From: Hydra vulgaris
Lineage: Eukaryota; Cnidaria; Hydrozoa; Anthoathecata; Hydridae
Direction of reading: 5' to 3'
DNA length: 64,000 nt
NCBI RefSeq assembly: GCF_038396675.1
Contig: NC_088921.1
Location: forward strand, 38,791,501-38,855,500
Both the position numbers and the translations under genes were made by a program. The notes beneath the pieces are model-generated. The model was given only the letters and a program-made list of their open reading frames with translations. It made no database searches and had not been told where the DNA came from. Shown here in pieces: positions 1-11,270 of the stretch (position 1 is its first letter; the number at the start of each line of letters is the position of its first letter).

Positions 1-948
1 TTGTTTTTTTGGAGAAAATTGTGAATGTCTAAGTTTAACAAAACCATATCTAAATAATTATTGTAACAAGTATTTTGTATTTAAAAGTAAAATGTTATAA
101 TATATATGCCGCCTGGACTACTAATACTTGTTAGTAATTAAGTTACTACAAGTGTTAGTAATTAAAATTAAAAGTAATTAAATTACTGTCAGTGTTAGTA
201 ATTAAATTACTAACAACTACCGAAAATATGTTGTTGCTATGTTATGCAAAGTAAGGTATCCATAGTAAGCAAAAAAAGTTAACCTCATAAGAATTCTGAA
301 TCTCATTTTAATACATACCCCCAATATTGTGTATTTAGCGCAAGTAAAATACTGTTAAAACAACGTTAATGTAAAAATGAGTTGTTGCTATGCAAAATTT
401 AGTACCATAGCAACCAAGTTAAAACATACATAAAATCTGAACGGGGATTTAAGGGGACGAGCAATCAATTAAAACTCGATTGAAGCATCATATAGCTCAA
501 ATAAATATAAGACAACACATGGCAAATTGTGGTAATTATTAGTTATTGTGCGGCAAAAAATAAGTTTCTTAAGAAATTTTTTTTTTTAATCTGTGATTTT
601 CAAAGTATAACTGAGATAACATGCTACGACAAATTTATTTCACACATTGGTTTTTCTTATCTCTAAATACTCTAGCATAACATGTACTAATTTTTTGTTT
701 CAAAAACGTAGATGTAATTGAAATATAACACAACGTTGATGTCACCGTTAATTACTTATTTATAATTTTTTTTTTTTTTTAATTTTATCTCAATATTCAA
801 ATGCTTAGAGTCCTGGTAACTAAGGGATTTAATATAAATAAATTATCAATAGATTTCTCCTAATATATGTAGATACTAAAATTAAATAGGTTTTCAAGAT
901 TAGACAACTAAAATTTTTCCCATTTTGTCCACCTACTGGCCCACTGTG
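1..948 (+). mobile_element. Terminal segment of a CACAGTG-ended (RAG1/Transib-like) element
   Basis: Positions 936-948 read CTGGCCCACTGTG, identical to the right terminus (27974-27986) and the reverse complement of the left terminus (24997-25009) of the element further along. The interior also matches. Two copies of a GTTGCTATG...CCATAGCAAC motif (about 229-266 and 381-418) are reverse-complement relatives of the three copies at 25129-25434. A TGGACAAA-like string sits just inside the end in both. This is therefore the 3'-coding-side end of a second family member in the opposite orientation, with the rest lying before the window. No transposase coding is visible here. The family assignment is inference from the terminal sequence. 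Confidence 0.6.
115..230. repeat. Short degenerate tandem repeats (GTTAGTAATTAA motif)
   Basis: Four imperfect repeats of GTTAGTAATTAA(A)TTACT occur in about 110 bp, inside the terminal segment of the element at 1-948. This is simple local duplication with no coding potential. Confidence 0.6.
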
Positions 949-1054
949 CAATGGTATAACTAATAAAATTAAGTGTGCTTTTTTTGAATTTCTGTGAATA
1001 CCTCTTGTATAATGATATAAAAAAATTCAATACTCTTTGCTGGCTTGAATTTCA

Positions 1055-1215
1055 AAGCTTATATATAACTGTACAAAAAAACTGTTCCGTAGAAAAACAA
1101 ATATCACTTCTTTTGTTAAATTTTTGAATTGCATATAACTTTGTATTGAGTATGCTTTATAAAAAAGGGACATTCCTTGGATGAGAAACACATTTAGAAA
1201 TCTTTTCACATTTAC
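1055..1215. repeat. Dispersed AT-rich repeat, copy 1
   Basis: Blocks here (TATAACTGTACAAAAAA, then an ACAAATAT segment, then GAAACACATT..A..ATCTTTTC) recur in the same order around 2998-3100 and 3384-3415, with longer spacing in the second copy. The family is unknown and no coding is seen. Both copies flank the CR1-like fragment at 1627-2660. Confidence 0.4.
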
Positions 1216-1226
1216 AATTTAGCTTT

Positions 1227-1294
1227 AAACGCAGGATTATCTAGTAATTAACAGATTACAAAACGCAGGATTATCTAGTAATTAACAGATTACA
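1227..1294. repeat. Tandem duplication of a 34-bp unit
   Basis: AAACGCAGGATTATCTAGTA plus 14 further bases is present twice, exactly (1227-1260 and 1261-1294), followed by the first bases of a third unit. This is a recent local duplication. Confidence 0.95.
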
Positions 1295-1626
1295 AAACGT
1301 TGTACCACATCTTTTTTTTTTTTTTTTTTCTCTGTTTTAATATAATATAAGATTTTACAACTTCGCAATATAAAATTTCAATAAATAAAATAAGTAAAAC
1401 AGATAGGGGCTCAAAGAAGATGAGGATGACAGTACGTTATCGCAATCTTTTCATAGAGCCCTATAACAAGATTTCAAAAAAATATCGTAATATGTTACAA
1501 TATGCGTAATAAAATTTCAATAAAATATCGTAATAAAACGCGTAATTCGCTAATAAAATTGATAAGCAACCAACAAAAGTAGAAATAAAACAAAAACAGG
1601 TTTATGAGAAATTATTCAAAGTATCA

Positions 1627-2660
1627 TTAATCAAAAACGTTTCTTATATTTTAAAAATTTTAACGAATTTACCGTACCTTTGAATCCTTTTTGAAAAGTA
1701 TTCCATACTTTTGGACCTTGATATAGAATGCTGTACTCTGAATATTTGTTTATTATCCGAGGCAGTTTATATGTGTTGGGCATATTCGCTCTAAGATTAT
1801 AGCTATCATTTTTATTTATTTTAAACTTGTTATTAAAGCTTATAGGAGAGATATTGTGATTATAACGATACATGAAAATTAAATGCTGGTAGATATTTAT
1901 TTCAAACACATTCATCATTTTCATATCTTTCATTAAGGGCTTAGCGTGTTCACGCCTATTTTTTGAGTAAATGATTCTGCAGGCATGTTTTTGTAGACTA
2001 TAAATTTTTTTAATCTTTGCCGCTTGAGTACTTGCCCATGAAATCTCTACATAGCTGATGAAGCTATGAATTAGCCCAAAGTAGATTAATTTAAGACTAT
2101 TTTTATTGACGTAGGAGCGAACTCGATACATCAAACCTATTATTTTGGTGATTTTTGACTGGATATATATTATATGTGGAAGCCAGGATAATTTTTCATC
2201 ATGATTCCTAAGAATCTTATATTGGATTGCTTATTTACTAGTTTATCATTTAGAGATAGGTTAGGCAACTTGAGAGGAAGATTTTCTTCTTGTGTTTTTT
2301 TGTGAAATAGTATATACTTTGTTTTCTCAGCGTTAAGTGAGAGTTTGTTTGCCTTAAACCAGTTGTTTACTTTACACAGTTCAATATTCATGTCTGCATA
2401 TAATTTCTTGATATCATTGTTGGTGAGAAATAAGTTTGTGTCATCTGCAAACATGACCGAGTTCATTTTTAAAGATACATTACAAAAGTCATTTATATAT
2501 ATTAGAAAAAGAAGTGGACCAAGAATCGATCTTTGCGGGACTCCACATATGACATTTAATACTCCAGATTGGACATTATTTACATATTGTTTTCTGTTTG
2601 TAAGATAGCTTTTAATCCAATAATAAGTTTTATTTATTATTCCGTAATGCCTTAATTTAT
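1627..2660 (-). pseudogene. CR1/jockey-like LINE fragment: reverse transcriptase palm to C-terminus
   Basis: Reading the minus strand from about 2660, three consecutive pieces encode the distal half of a non-LTR reverse transcriptase. At 2560-2470 is a VPQRSILGPLLFLIYINDF block, the conserved PQGSxLGPLLF palm motif. At 2466-2170 come FADDTN (the YADD-type catalytic site with both aspartates), NKLSLNAEKTKYILF and FLGIMM. At 2134-1631 is the C-terminal connection domain, with SYVEISWAST, QKHACRIIY and a near-terminal YQGPKVWN motif. Frames shift between pieces and the endonuclease and N-terminal RT are missing, so this is a dead 5'-truncated copy. Related tails on the minus strand are at 31900-32640, 34476-36150 and 63490-64000. 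Exact clade (CR1, L2 or jockey) cannot be settled by eye. Confidence 0.85.
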
Positions 2661-4730
2661 CTAAGAGAATGCAATCTTAATGGAGAACCAAGGGTAAAGA
2701 CGTAGAAAAAAGAAACATGCAAATTCAAGTTGAATATTTCAAGAGTTTATACAAAAACATTTTATAATAACAAAAACACATAGCATGACAACTGACTTAT
2801 TTTTTCTTAATTTTTTTTTCTTTTCTTGATTACTTTTTTTTATTAAAATATTTAATTTTTACCACTTAGTTTTTTTTATCAATTATTACAATAAAAACAA
2901 ACGCCACAATCATTTGCATTTTTTTGATGCCACTTCCATTTTTATTTGGTCAAAATATTTGACTTCAATACTTTCTCTTGCGTCTAATGTCAGTGTTTAT
3001 ATGTAACAGTACAAAAAATTACTGTTCACTAAACAAATATAAACTTTTCTTTTTTTGTTAAAAATTTCAAACTGAGTATCCAATTGTCATCTTTTATATA
3101 TAAGTTAATGTAGTCTGCCGAACTTTTTCTAAACCTTCAAAAAGTGTTTAATAATTTCAGGACGAAGTTTTATTAGAGTTATGTAATAAAAAAAAATATC
3201 AGTTTCCTCAAAACTAAGGTTGAAACAAAACATGAAAATAAAATCTCATTAGAGTTCATATATTGAAATAAAACATGTAAGCTAGTTTTGCAACCAGTAC
3301 AAATTTTCTTATTGAAAAACTTTAATGTTTAACTCTTTGTAATTAACATATAAATCAATTTATAAATAAAGTTTTTAACCAGTAGAAACACATTCATAGA
3401 TCTTTTCGAATTTACTTTAACACATTTTTTTTTCCATTTCTTTAAATTAACAACAGATAAAATCCCCATCACCAAGATAAACTTTATTGACATTTTGAGA
3501 TTTTAACGAGTGAAAATTCTCTTGTATTTTGATACCTTTTAAATGCTGTGAAGCAAACTAAAATAAAATTAATTTCCTGTGTCGATAGTAACGCAAGGCT
3601 AGTATTGATAAACTTAGTTTATCATTACTTTGATATTTATTTCAAAAACCTACTTGTTTTGATTTTAATTATGTTTTTCAACAAAAGCGCACTTGCCTCA
3701 CTTTTAAAATCAGCGAATCAGATTGCTCATATTTCTTCCTATTCTGAGCCTGTATAGAGTTTCAAAATATTCCGGCGGTTACGGCTCTGATGTATATATA
3801 TGGTTTAATCGTATTTTATGTTCGTTCAAATAAGTGCTTTAGTATATCAAAATATTTTGTTTTAGGATTCATCATCAGATTCAGAATATATGGAGTCAAT
3901 TGCTATTTCAACAAACAATTTAAGTAGGTACGTGACATAAATTTTTTAAATTAATCAAACACTAGATTGTTATATATCATTGGAAAGGTTTTTAATTCAG
4001 TATTTTGAAGGCGAAAAAATTATCAAAATTGAACAATTCTACATAAAGTTATGGCATTTTGAGTACCGAATTTTTGATATGTGGACTTCTTGAAGAAGCT
4101 GTGATCAAATTTGAGGTTTTTTTAACTTAAAACGTCATAACTTGGTCAATTCTTATCGAAATACATACAACTTGGTATCAAAAGATAGGTCTAACAAAGG
4201 GCAATATATATATATATACAAAGGGTGATAGAGGGGCGTCCCTATATACTCATAATTTTTATTTGTATTTTTCTAAAAGGGTACCATCAAATATGATTTG
4301 GATACTTTAGGTTGATAGGCTAGAAGTCCTTTTGGCTTCGGGCACACCCTCTGACCCAATATCAAGATTATTACTTTGTATCTTCATATAAAAATGCATG
4401 CAAAAGAAAGAAAGGTTTTAGGGATAAATGCATGAAAAGGGTGCAAGAGGGTATTATTCGGAAGCTCTACAACTCTTACACCTTGGGTAGGGTGGGTTAA
4501 AACTTAAATATTATTTTTTTGTAATAATAAATAGTATTTATATAAAACACAAATTTTTTATAAAAAATCAAACTCAACTATATACAAAAATTAATATATA
4601 AAAAGATTATATAGAAGTATCAACTTAATAAATATATACATACACACTATACATAGACCTATCAATTAGTGTATATAGATTCAGCTAAGTAAATCTTTAT
4701 AAACTTATTAATAAGTATATTTATAGTTGT
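2661..4730. other. AT-rich stretch without recognisable gene
   Basis: No ORF here has family resemblance. It holds a second copy of the dispersed repeat (about 2998-3415), a short TA run (4208-4220), and a somewhat GC-richer segment (4220-4500) with GGGTGCAAGAGGG-like wording that I could not assign. It may be a non-coding end of the family A element that follows. Confidence 0.4.
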
Positions 4731-4739
4731 TAATAACTA

Positions 4740-7000
4740 CATTCCTGAATCCTCTGCCATCCCTCTTCCATCATCAGGCCCATATATCTACCAAGTTCCT
4801 CCCTTTTGCGCCTCTTACCTCCTTTAGTGTCTAGAGTGGCTTTAGTCTAATAGAAACTGAGAAATACCTTTTATATTGTCGCTTCAAGACAACTTGCATC
4901 AAGACAAGCAGAAGTCATTTTTTAAAGCTGGTTATTAATGAAGCTTATACGAGTGTTAGTGGTTAGCAATGGAGCATATATTGATTTTAAAATGTTAGGG
5001 GCGAGAGTATGACCAAAAAAATCTGTTCTTCTGCAAAACTGAGCAGCTGGATTAGATTTACTATTTTTAATTATTAGCAAAACTTTTTTTCACTAACTGA
5101 CTACCAGAAATATGATCAAAAGTTGTATCCTCACCTAAAACATAAAACTTTTTCATTCAAGGCTCAGTAGGGAGTTTTCCAAACAATCCAAGCACGCACA
5201 TTTCTTTTATGGCAGTTTTATTACAAAATGCCTCTCTTAGAATTGCTTGCAAACTTTTACATTTTACTGTTCCAACAGTGAGGAAATGTTTAAACTCACT
5301 GTAATGCTTCATAAAAATGAAGCAATTATGAAAAAGAATATGAAGCCGATTTCCACAACATCTAGAAATAATACTTCATAGCAGATCGTTTTCATTTAAA
5401 AAATTTACAAATCCTTTTGGATCACCTTTGACATCTATAAACCTCATTTTGTTCATGGCTAAAACAATTTTAACTGTCATTCAAAAATTTCCAAATAACT
5501 AATAACTCTCACACTCAAGAGAACATTTAAGTGACATGAAACTGCACACTCAAGCGACATGAAACTACAATTGTGTCAAGAGGGTGCAAATGGCTGTTTA
5601 GCTCATTCAAATTCTTACCCCAGGTTGCACAAACTTTGCTTATAGTAAGATGGTTGACTGCGACTCTGTCTGACATTGCCTTAGATATACTTTCAATAAT
5701 CGAGTTACAATATTCATCAAAGCTACTTTGGTAAAAATCTGAATAAGCAAATGCCATATAATCGATTGAAGTGCATATATGACTTTCATAATCAAATGCT
5801 GATCCTCCTGGTAACTGATCTAGAGCAAACACAAAACATTTATCTTAAGATGTTAAGTTAATGCTATTAATGTGGACACTTGTGTTCTTGTGTTTGTAGT
5901 ATCAAACCCAAGAGTAGGATTATTATTATGCATAGCCCACTCTGCTGCTTGCAAATCTGGAATACTGCCAAGTTCACGAGCTATTTGCTCAACAGTACTT
6001 CAATGAGGAATATTATTAAAAATAACACCCCTATAATACCCTATTTTGCTCATAAGATATGGAATGTTACCTGTTAGTTATATTAAACAACAACATATTA
6101 TAAATTATTATTCTTATTTGTAATAAATATGTTTTTTCATCTTCTGGCATAATTACATTTCTTTCCTCCTTAATCTGGAGCAAATCATTCTTTAAACTAG
6201 CAATTACCCTGTTACTTGTAAAAAACAGCAGCACTATGCTTAGTTTTGAGTTGCCTTAAATTATGCTTTTCATTTAATTTCAAAGCTTTTTTTTCAGCTT
6301 TAAAGTGACGAATTCGCTCACTGTAATTTTATTTTTTAGTGGGTGTTTTTTCAGATCTGATATTTCTGCCCTTAAAGCTTTAATTATTTTTTCTTTTTGT
6401 TCGACATTTTGTCTAAGAACACGTAATTGATTTGGCATGCTGTTAATTCAGCTTTAAAAGTGCTACCTTGTTCCGACATTATTTGTAAGAGTTAGCTTTT
6501 TTTGTTTTATAGGGCCTAATTTCTCTCTAAATATATGTTTAGTTACGTTTCATTCGCTATAACCTACAGATGTTGATGTTCAACTAGTTAAAGGAGATAA
6601 AACATTCATATTGGTATACCAAACATCTGAGAAGCCTGGTGATAATACAATATTAGGCAAACTTGATATATGGCTTAAAAAAGGTTTATTGCAAAGTTCA
6701 TAAAAACGCTTACTGTCCTCAGCCCTGTTATAATTTCTAGACCAATTCAATGATTTATTTATGAGACTTCTAACCTGATGTTTACGTTTCTATCTTACAA
6801 TGTCAAGTGACTTGTTGAGATGTTTTGAGAAACAAATCACTATTTTTTGTAAATAATAAAAAAATATGTCCATTTCTACAAACTGTATTACACTCTGTAT
6901 TAGAGTCAATGCCTATTTGCGACAATTCTAAATTAGCAGTTAAATACTTTTTGCATTCACTATAAAACACAAACTTTGTTTTTGGCCCCATGATAGCAGA
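4740..7000 (-). pseudogene. Unnamed transposon-like gene family A, copy 1 (degenerate)
   Basis: On the minus strand a broken protein can be followed in order from about 6990 down to 4740. There is a piece ending in a SPGFSDVWYTNMN-like stretch (about 6650-6590). Next come LDQLPGGSAFDYESHI, SDRVAVNH and LNSHLHPLDTI (5832-5527), then a KGDPKGFVNFL ... GNRLHILFH stretch (about 5460-5340). FGHTLAPNILKSIYAPLL lies at about 5040-4960, and a basic helix ending GRYMGLMMEEGWQRIQE at about 4870-4745. Many frameshifts and stops separate them. The same motifs in the same order occur at 24840-30115 (-). I recall such proteins as widespread uncharacterised cnidarian and mollusc sequences. I cannot name the superfamily or a catalytic triad. 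The repeat copy number and decay argue for a mobile element rather than a host gene. Confidence 0.6.
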
Positions 7001-8092
7001 AAAAAGTTTAATTTTTATAAATAAAATATAATATGTTTAAATAATGGTAAATGTAATGACATTAAAATCCTCCTCACTGCGAGTGTGCGTTATTGAAGCT
7101 TAAAAAGTTATCTAATTAGAGTATAATGTTAAGGTGTCTGAGTATGCTTTTTTTTTAATGAAATTTGGCAGGTAGTAAGAAAAAAGGTTATTAAAGGTGA
7201 GAGAATATATTAGAAAAATGAACCAGCATTCCTTCGATATATACTTGATGTCCAAAAAACCGTGTCACATGATAGAGCCGAAAATATTTATCTTTGAAAA
7301 TATCACCGAAATATTTCACAACTGAAAAAATTAGAACCGAAAAGTATACTTTCATTTCAGGATCGAATTACAAAATCCTTTCTTGCGTCGAAAGTTTTAG
7401 AACCGAATTTTACAACCGAAAAAATTTGGATTGAATTACAAAATTCTTTCATTTTTTATTTTAATTTAATTTAAAAACTTTATGTTGTGCAGTAGCGAGA
7501 TCTCTTCAGAAGTTAAAAATAAAGTTAATTATTGTTTCTTTTAATATAAAACGTTTCAGGTAACAAGAAACTTTGTCTTAACTTTGGGTATCATTTTATG
7601 ATTATTATTGTTATTATTATTACTGTTAAAAAAAATTCCGACGAGCAAGTTTATTAGTTGTTATATGTAATTGATACACTCTTCCTTATGTCGTTTATAA
7701 GTAATTTAAAAAAATAGCAACCAATTAAAAAAGTTGAAACTCGTAAAAAAAAAAACTGACGCGAAACCATTACACTGTTATTATTAAAATACATGTAAAC
7801 ATAAATTTATATATTGTAATTTAAGTGAAGAATTAATAAATTAAAAGTTTTAATCAGAATATGCTCCGCGATATTTTGTTTAAATAATCCTCATTTCTGG
7901 TGAGTTAAGGTAACTTATTTTCAAACCTAATAAAGCAACATTATTTAAAAACTTTATTTAGAAGGTTCAATTAGTTTAATTACAGATTTATCTTGTTGTT
8001 GGTCTGAACAAATCCTAATTAGGATTATATTTTTCAAGTTTAATATTTCCATTTTAGCATTTTGTTTAAAAAGTTGTTGATGTACATTTAAC
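7001..8092. other. Intergenic AT-rich DNA with recurrent ACCGAAA motifs
   Basis: No gene seen. Between 7270 and 7440 the words ACCGAAA, ACCGAATTT and GAATTACAAAATCCTTTC recur several times, including a direct repeat of GAATTACAAAATCCTTTC / GAATTACAAAATTCTTTC. This could be a subterminal region of the hAT element that starts downstream, but I found no clear matching end. A short (ATT)n run lies at 7590-7622. Confidence 0.4.
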
Positions 8093-10512
8093 ATGGGTGA
8101 TGTGACTAAAAACACCGCGGTTGTAAACGAAGATATGTTCGAGGATGAATTGAAATGCTTTTCCTTCAGTGAAAAGGAAAAAGCATATATTTGCCAGATT
8201 ATTGTTGAGGAGAATCAAACTAAAAAAATTTGTGGCGCGCAAGTTAAAATGCTAATGGATGAAAAACGAGTAAAATAACCAACCTCAAATATGAATCGTC
8301 ACATTAAAAAGAGCCATGAAATCCTTCATCATAAAATTGTTCAGGAGCAAGAAAAGGAAAAAGCCGTACAAAAAAGGAATATAAATGTATCCGAAGTTAC
8401 TTTGTCAAGAAATGGAGATTCTCTATCTTTTGGTAGACAAAAAAAACAAAAGATACTTGACAATTTTTTTAACAAAGTTACTATAACAATATCGAAAGAA
8501 GATTTCAATAAAGCTTCAAATATGTTAGTACTTCAAAATGGAGCTTCGTTTAACATTTTTAGCGGAGATGGAATAGAAATTTTGACCCGAGATTTGGCAA
8601 AAAAATTTGGCATAAAGATCAGTCGTGAAAATATGCGTCAGGAAATTCAGACATTAGCTGAAAAAAAGCGTTCTGATTTGAAAAGCAATTTGAATGGAAA
8701 ACTAATTTTCCTAAAAGTTGATGGAGCATCAAGACATCGGCGAAGCTTTCTTGGAGTCAATACTCAATTTTTCTCTAGCGGCAAAAAATATTAATCAAAA
8801 CATTAGCTGTCATCGACATACATGCCAGACACAAAGCTGAAGATATTCAAAATGCACTTGAAAACGTACTTGATAACTTTGGCACCCAAAAAGAACAAAA
8901 CCTTGGAATTAGAACTGACAATGGGTCTAACATGATTAAAATGGTGAATGATTTTGGCAAGACGATAGAGATAAACAAGATTATAGAAACACTACCTAGT
9001 GAAGATCTTGATGAAGGCGGAGATGATATTACAGAAGAACAGATTATTGAAGATGCAAGTAGTGAAACTGAGGGTTCTGAATTCTGTGAACAGCAGCATG
9101 ATGGTTACTTTGATGAAATCTCCAAAAATATGAACACTATTTATCTTCAACGTTGTGGTGCACACATCCTTCAACTTGCTGTCACCGATGCGATGAAAGA
9201 ATCGGAAATCAAAGGTAATACTTGAGCGTACTCGTAAAGTTGCAAAAGCTTGTCGTGCTCCAATTGCTATGGAATTTTGCAAAAATACAAATCCTTATAA
9301 AGTAAATTTATAAATTTTTTATACAAACTAATAAGTATGTTTATTTGTTACATTTCAAAAATAAAATATGTTCTATAATATAGGTGGCAGTTATAGACAA
9401 TGTAACTAGATGGTCGAGTACATTTAAAATACTCAAGAGTCTTTTAGAATTACGTGATGTTGTTGAAGAGCTGGAAGGAAAATATCCAAAAGGGAGTTTT
9501 GCAGTGCAGCCATATCAGTGGAAACAAATAAAGGAATTACAAAGTATTCTGGAAAAACCTGCTATTGCTACTCAAATCTTTCAGTTTGAGGATCTCACGC
9601 CAGGACACTTTGTCTATGTTTGGGAACTGTTAAAAGAACAGTTAATGGAGGCTGATTTTAAGAAATCTGTTTTTGCTAAAGCCATAAAACAGTCTATGGA
9701 AACTAGGGAAGCAATCCTAATGAGTAACTCTTTTTTCTGTGCAGCGGTATTTGCAGACTTACACTATCAATGTCTTCTAAACAAAGAACAACAGGTATTT
9801 TTTCTCATCATTTATTTTGTGAGAAAGTTTTTTAAACTTTGATTAAAAGATTTTACTTTTGATTACATCGATTAGAAATTGAAAATATATTTATTATTTT
9901 TTTGAAAATATAAATATATTTTCAAAAATTTTCAGAAATTGAAAATATATTTAAAGAGTTTTTTAAAGCAAATTTATTTCTTTATCTTTTTAAAAATTTT
10001 AGATAGTTGCTGAGGACACTCTCTGGTTGGTTCAAAAAAAGATTAATAAGCAAAAGTTTGGTTTTCATAGGTTGGGGGAAGATTGTGAAACTTTTTCTAC
10101 CGAGAGTTCGGATGAGAAAATTAAAGACTTGTCTCCAAAAAAGAAAATTTTTAAGAGAATGGAGCAGGCAAGAAAAAAAAAGAGTCAGCAATCTGATCAA
10201 GGATCTATTCAGAACATTGGGATTGAGGAGCGAGAACTTAAAGGCGCACTTCGAAGTCTACCTAAACTAGCGCGCGACCTTTTGAAACAAAAAGAAACCT
10301 TGACGTGCAAAAAACATCTGGAAGGAATAAAGTTTTTCCCTTCGATTATACAATCATCATGCAAAATTGTCACAGCGCTTCCAATGACGCAAGTTAGTGT
10401 TGAGCGGGTGTTTTCAGCACTCAAATTTCTGACGCCAGACCAAAGAAGCCATATGACATCGGATCTTATTGATAATTTGGTATTTCTTAGGACAAATAAC
10501 GAATACATTTGA
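8093..10512 (+). pseudogene. hAT-superfamily transposase with BED finger, three exons, disabled
   Basis: A BED-type zinc finger spans the first 80 residues (CQII...CGAQ...NMNRHIKKSHE), then the hAT catalytic region (LAVIDIHARHKAEDIQNAL, LGIRTDNGSNMIK), an acidic linker, the CGAHILQLAV motif, a DNVTRWSST motif, and the C-terminal hAT dimerisation domain (PMTQVSVERVFSALKFLTPDQRSHM, beginning about 10380). Two introns are convincing because the protein reads straight across GT-AG junctions: 9302-9383 (82 bp) and 9795-10002 (208 bp). The copy is dead: there is an in-frame TAA at 8276-8278, a frameshift near 8790 after a run of A, and another near 9215. Start chosen at ATG 8093 because it precedes the BED finger. 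Terminal inverted repeats were not identified. Confidence 0.9.
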
Positions 10513-10658
10513 CTTGTTTGAAATTTAATTTTGGGTTTGAAATTCCATGATAATAAAGCAAAAAATTAATATTGATAGAATATTTTATTTTATTTTTTGC
10601 CCCCAAATCATTTTTTACAATATAAATATGTGGTAGTAAACCTATTAGTTTGTAGTAA

Positions 10659-10719
10659 ACCTATTAGTTTGTATCCAACTCTCATTTTAAAAATGAGAGT
10701 TGGATACAAACTAATAGGT
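10659..10719. repeat. Perfect 61-bp hairpin (30-bp arms, 1-nt spacer)
   Basis: ACCTATTAGTTTGTATCCAA and the next ten bases are followed by one A and then their exact reverse complement. The left-arm start is also duplicated just upstream (CCTATTAGTTTGTA at 10641-10654). It lies immediately downstream of the hAT gene, so an element end is possible, but the near-zero loop resembles a fold-back replication product. Confidence 0.95.
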
Positions 10720-10794
10720 GTAGTTTTTATCCAACATGGGAAACAAGCATAAATATTTTTAATTTTCATTCAAAATTTAAATTTATCTAATTAT

Positions 10795-10862
10795 TTCCGG
10801 GAGCCGGAGCCGAGCCGGGAGCCGGACATTTCTTTGGAGCTGGAGCCAAAGCCAAGCCGTGA
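10795..10862. repeat. GC-rich GGAGCC repeat patch
   Basis: A GC-rich island with recurrent GGGAGCCGGAGCCGAGCC and GGAGCTGGAGCC words stands out from the AT-rich surroundings. Similar degenerate GGAGCC strings occur in subterminal regions of some hAT elements, so this may be the 3' subterminal part of the hAT at 8093-10512. A matching 5' patch was not found. Confidence 0.45.
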
Positions 10863-11270
10863 AAAAAACTTGCGTCTCCACAAGCCTGATCACAAAATTT
10901 GGCCGAAAAAGCGGTTTCGTAAAATCCGCATTTAAGCGTATCTAATTTAAGAAAGCTGGATAACTTTGCTATAGAGTGTTGTATATAGTAAGTTTTAGGT
11001 TAAGTAGTTGTTTACTACTACATAATACAAAGTTATTTTATTCATATAGTTGTTGAGGTTTTTTTTTAAATCTTTTCTCCTTAAAATTTCTAATTATTCA
11101 TGAATTTTCAAAATAAAAAGTGTAGTTAAGAATTTTTCTTATGAGAATTACAATGAAAAGACTAAACTGTTTTTTTTATGGATGTGTTAGCAATTTATAT
11201 TTGATTATAATCTACTCTATAAATGTAAGTTTTTTTGCATTCAATTGTTTATTTTATTGTAAAATTTTAG

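Noticed and set aside
2345..2608. Plus-strand ORF of 87 codons
   Set aside because: Antisense shadow of the reverse-transcriptase palm region on the minus strand.
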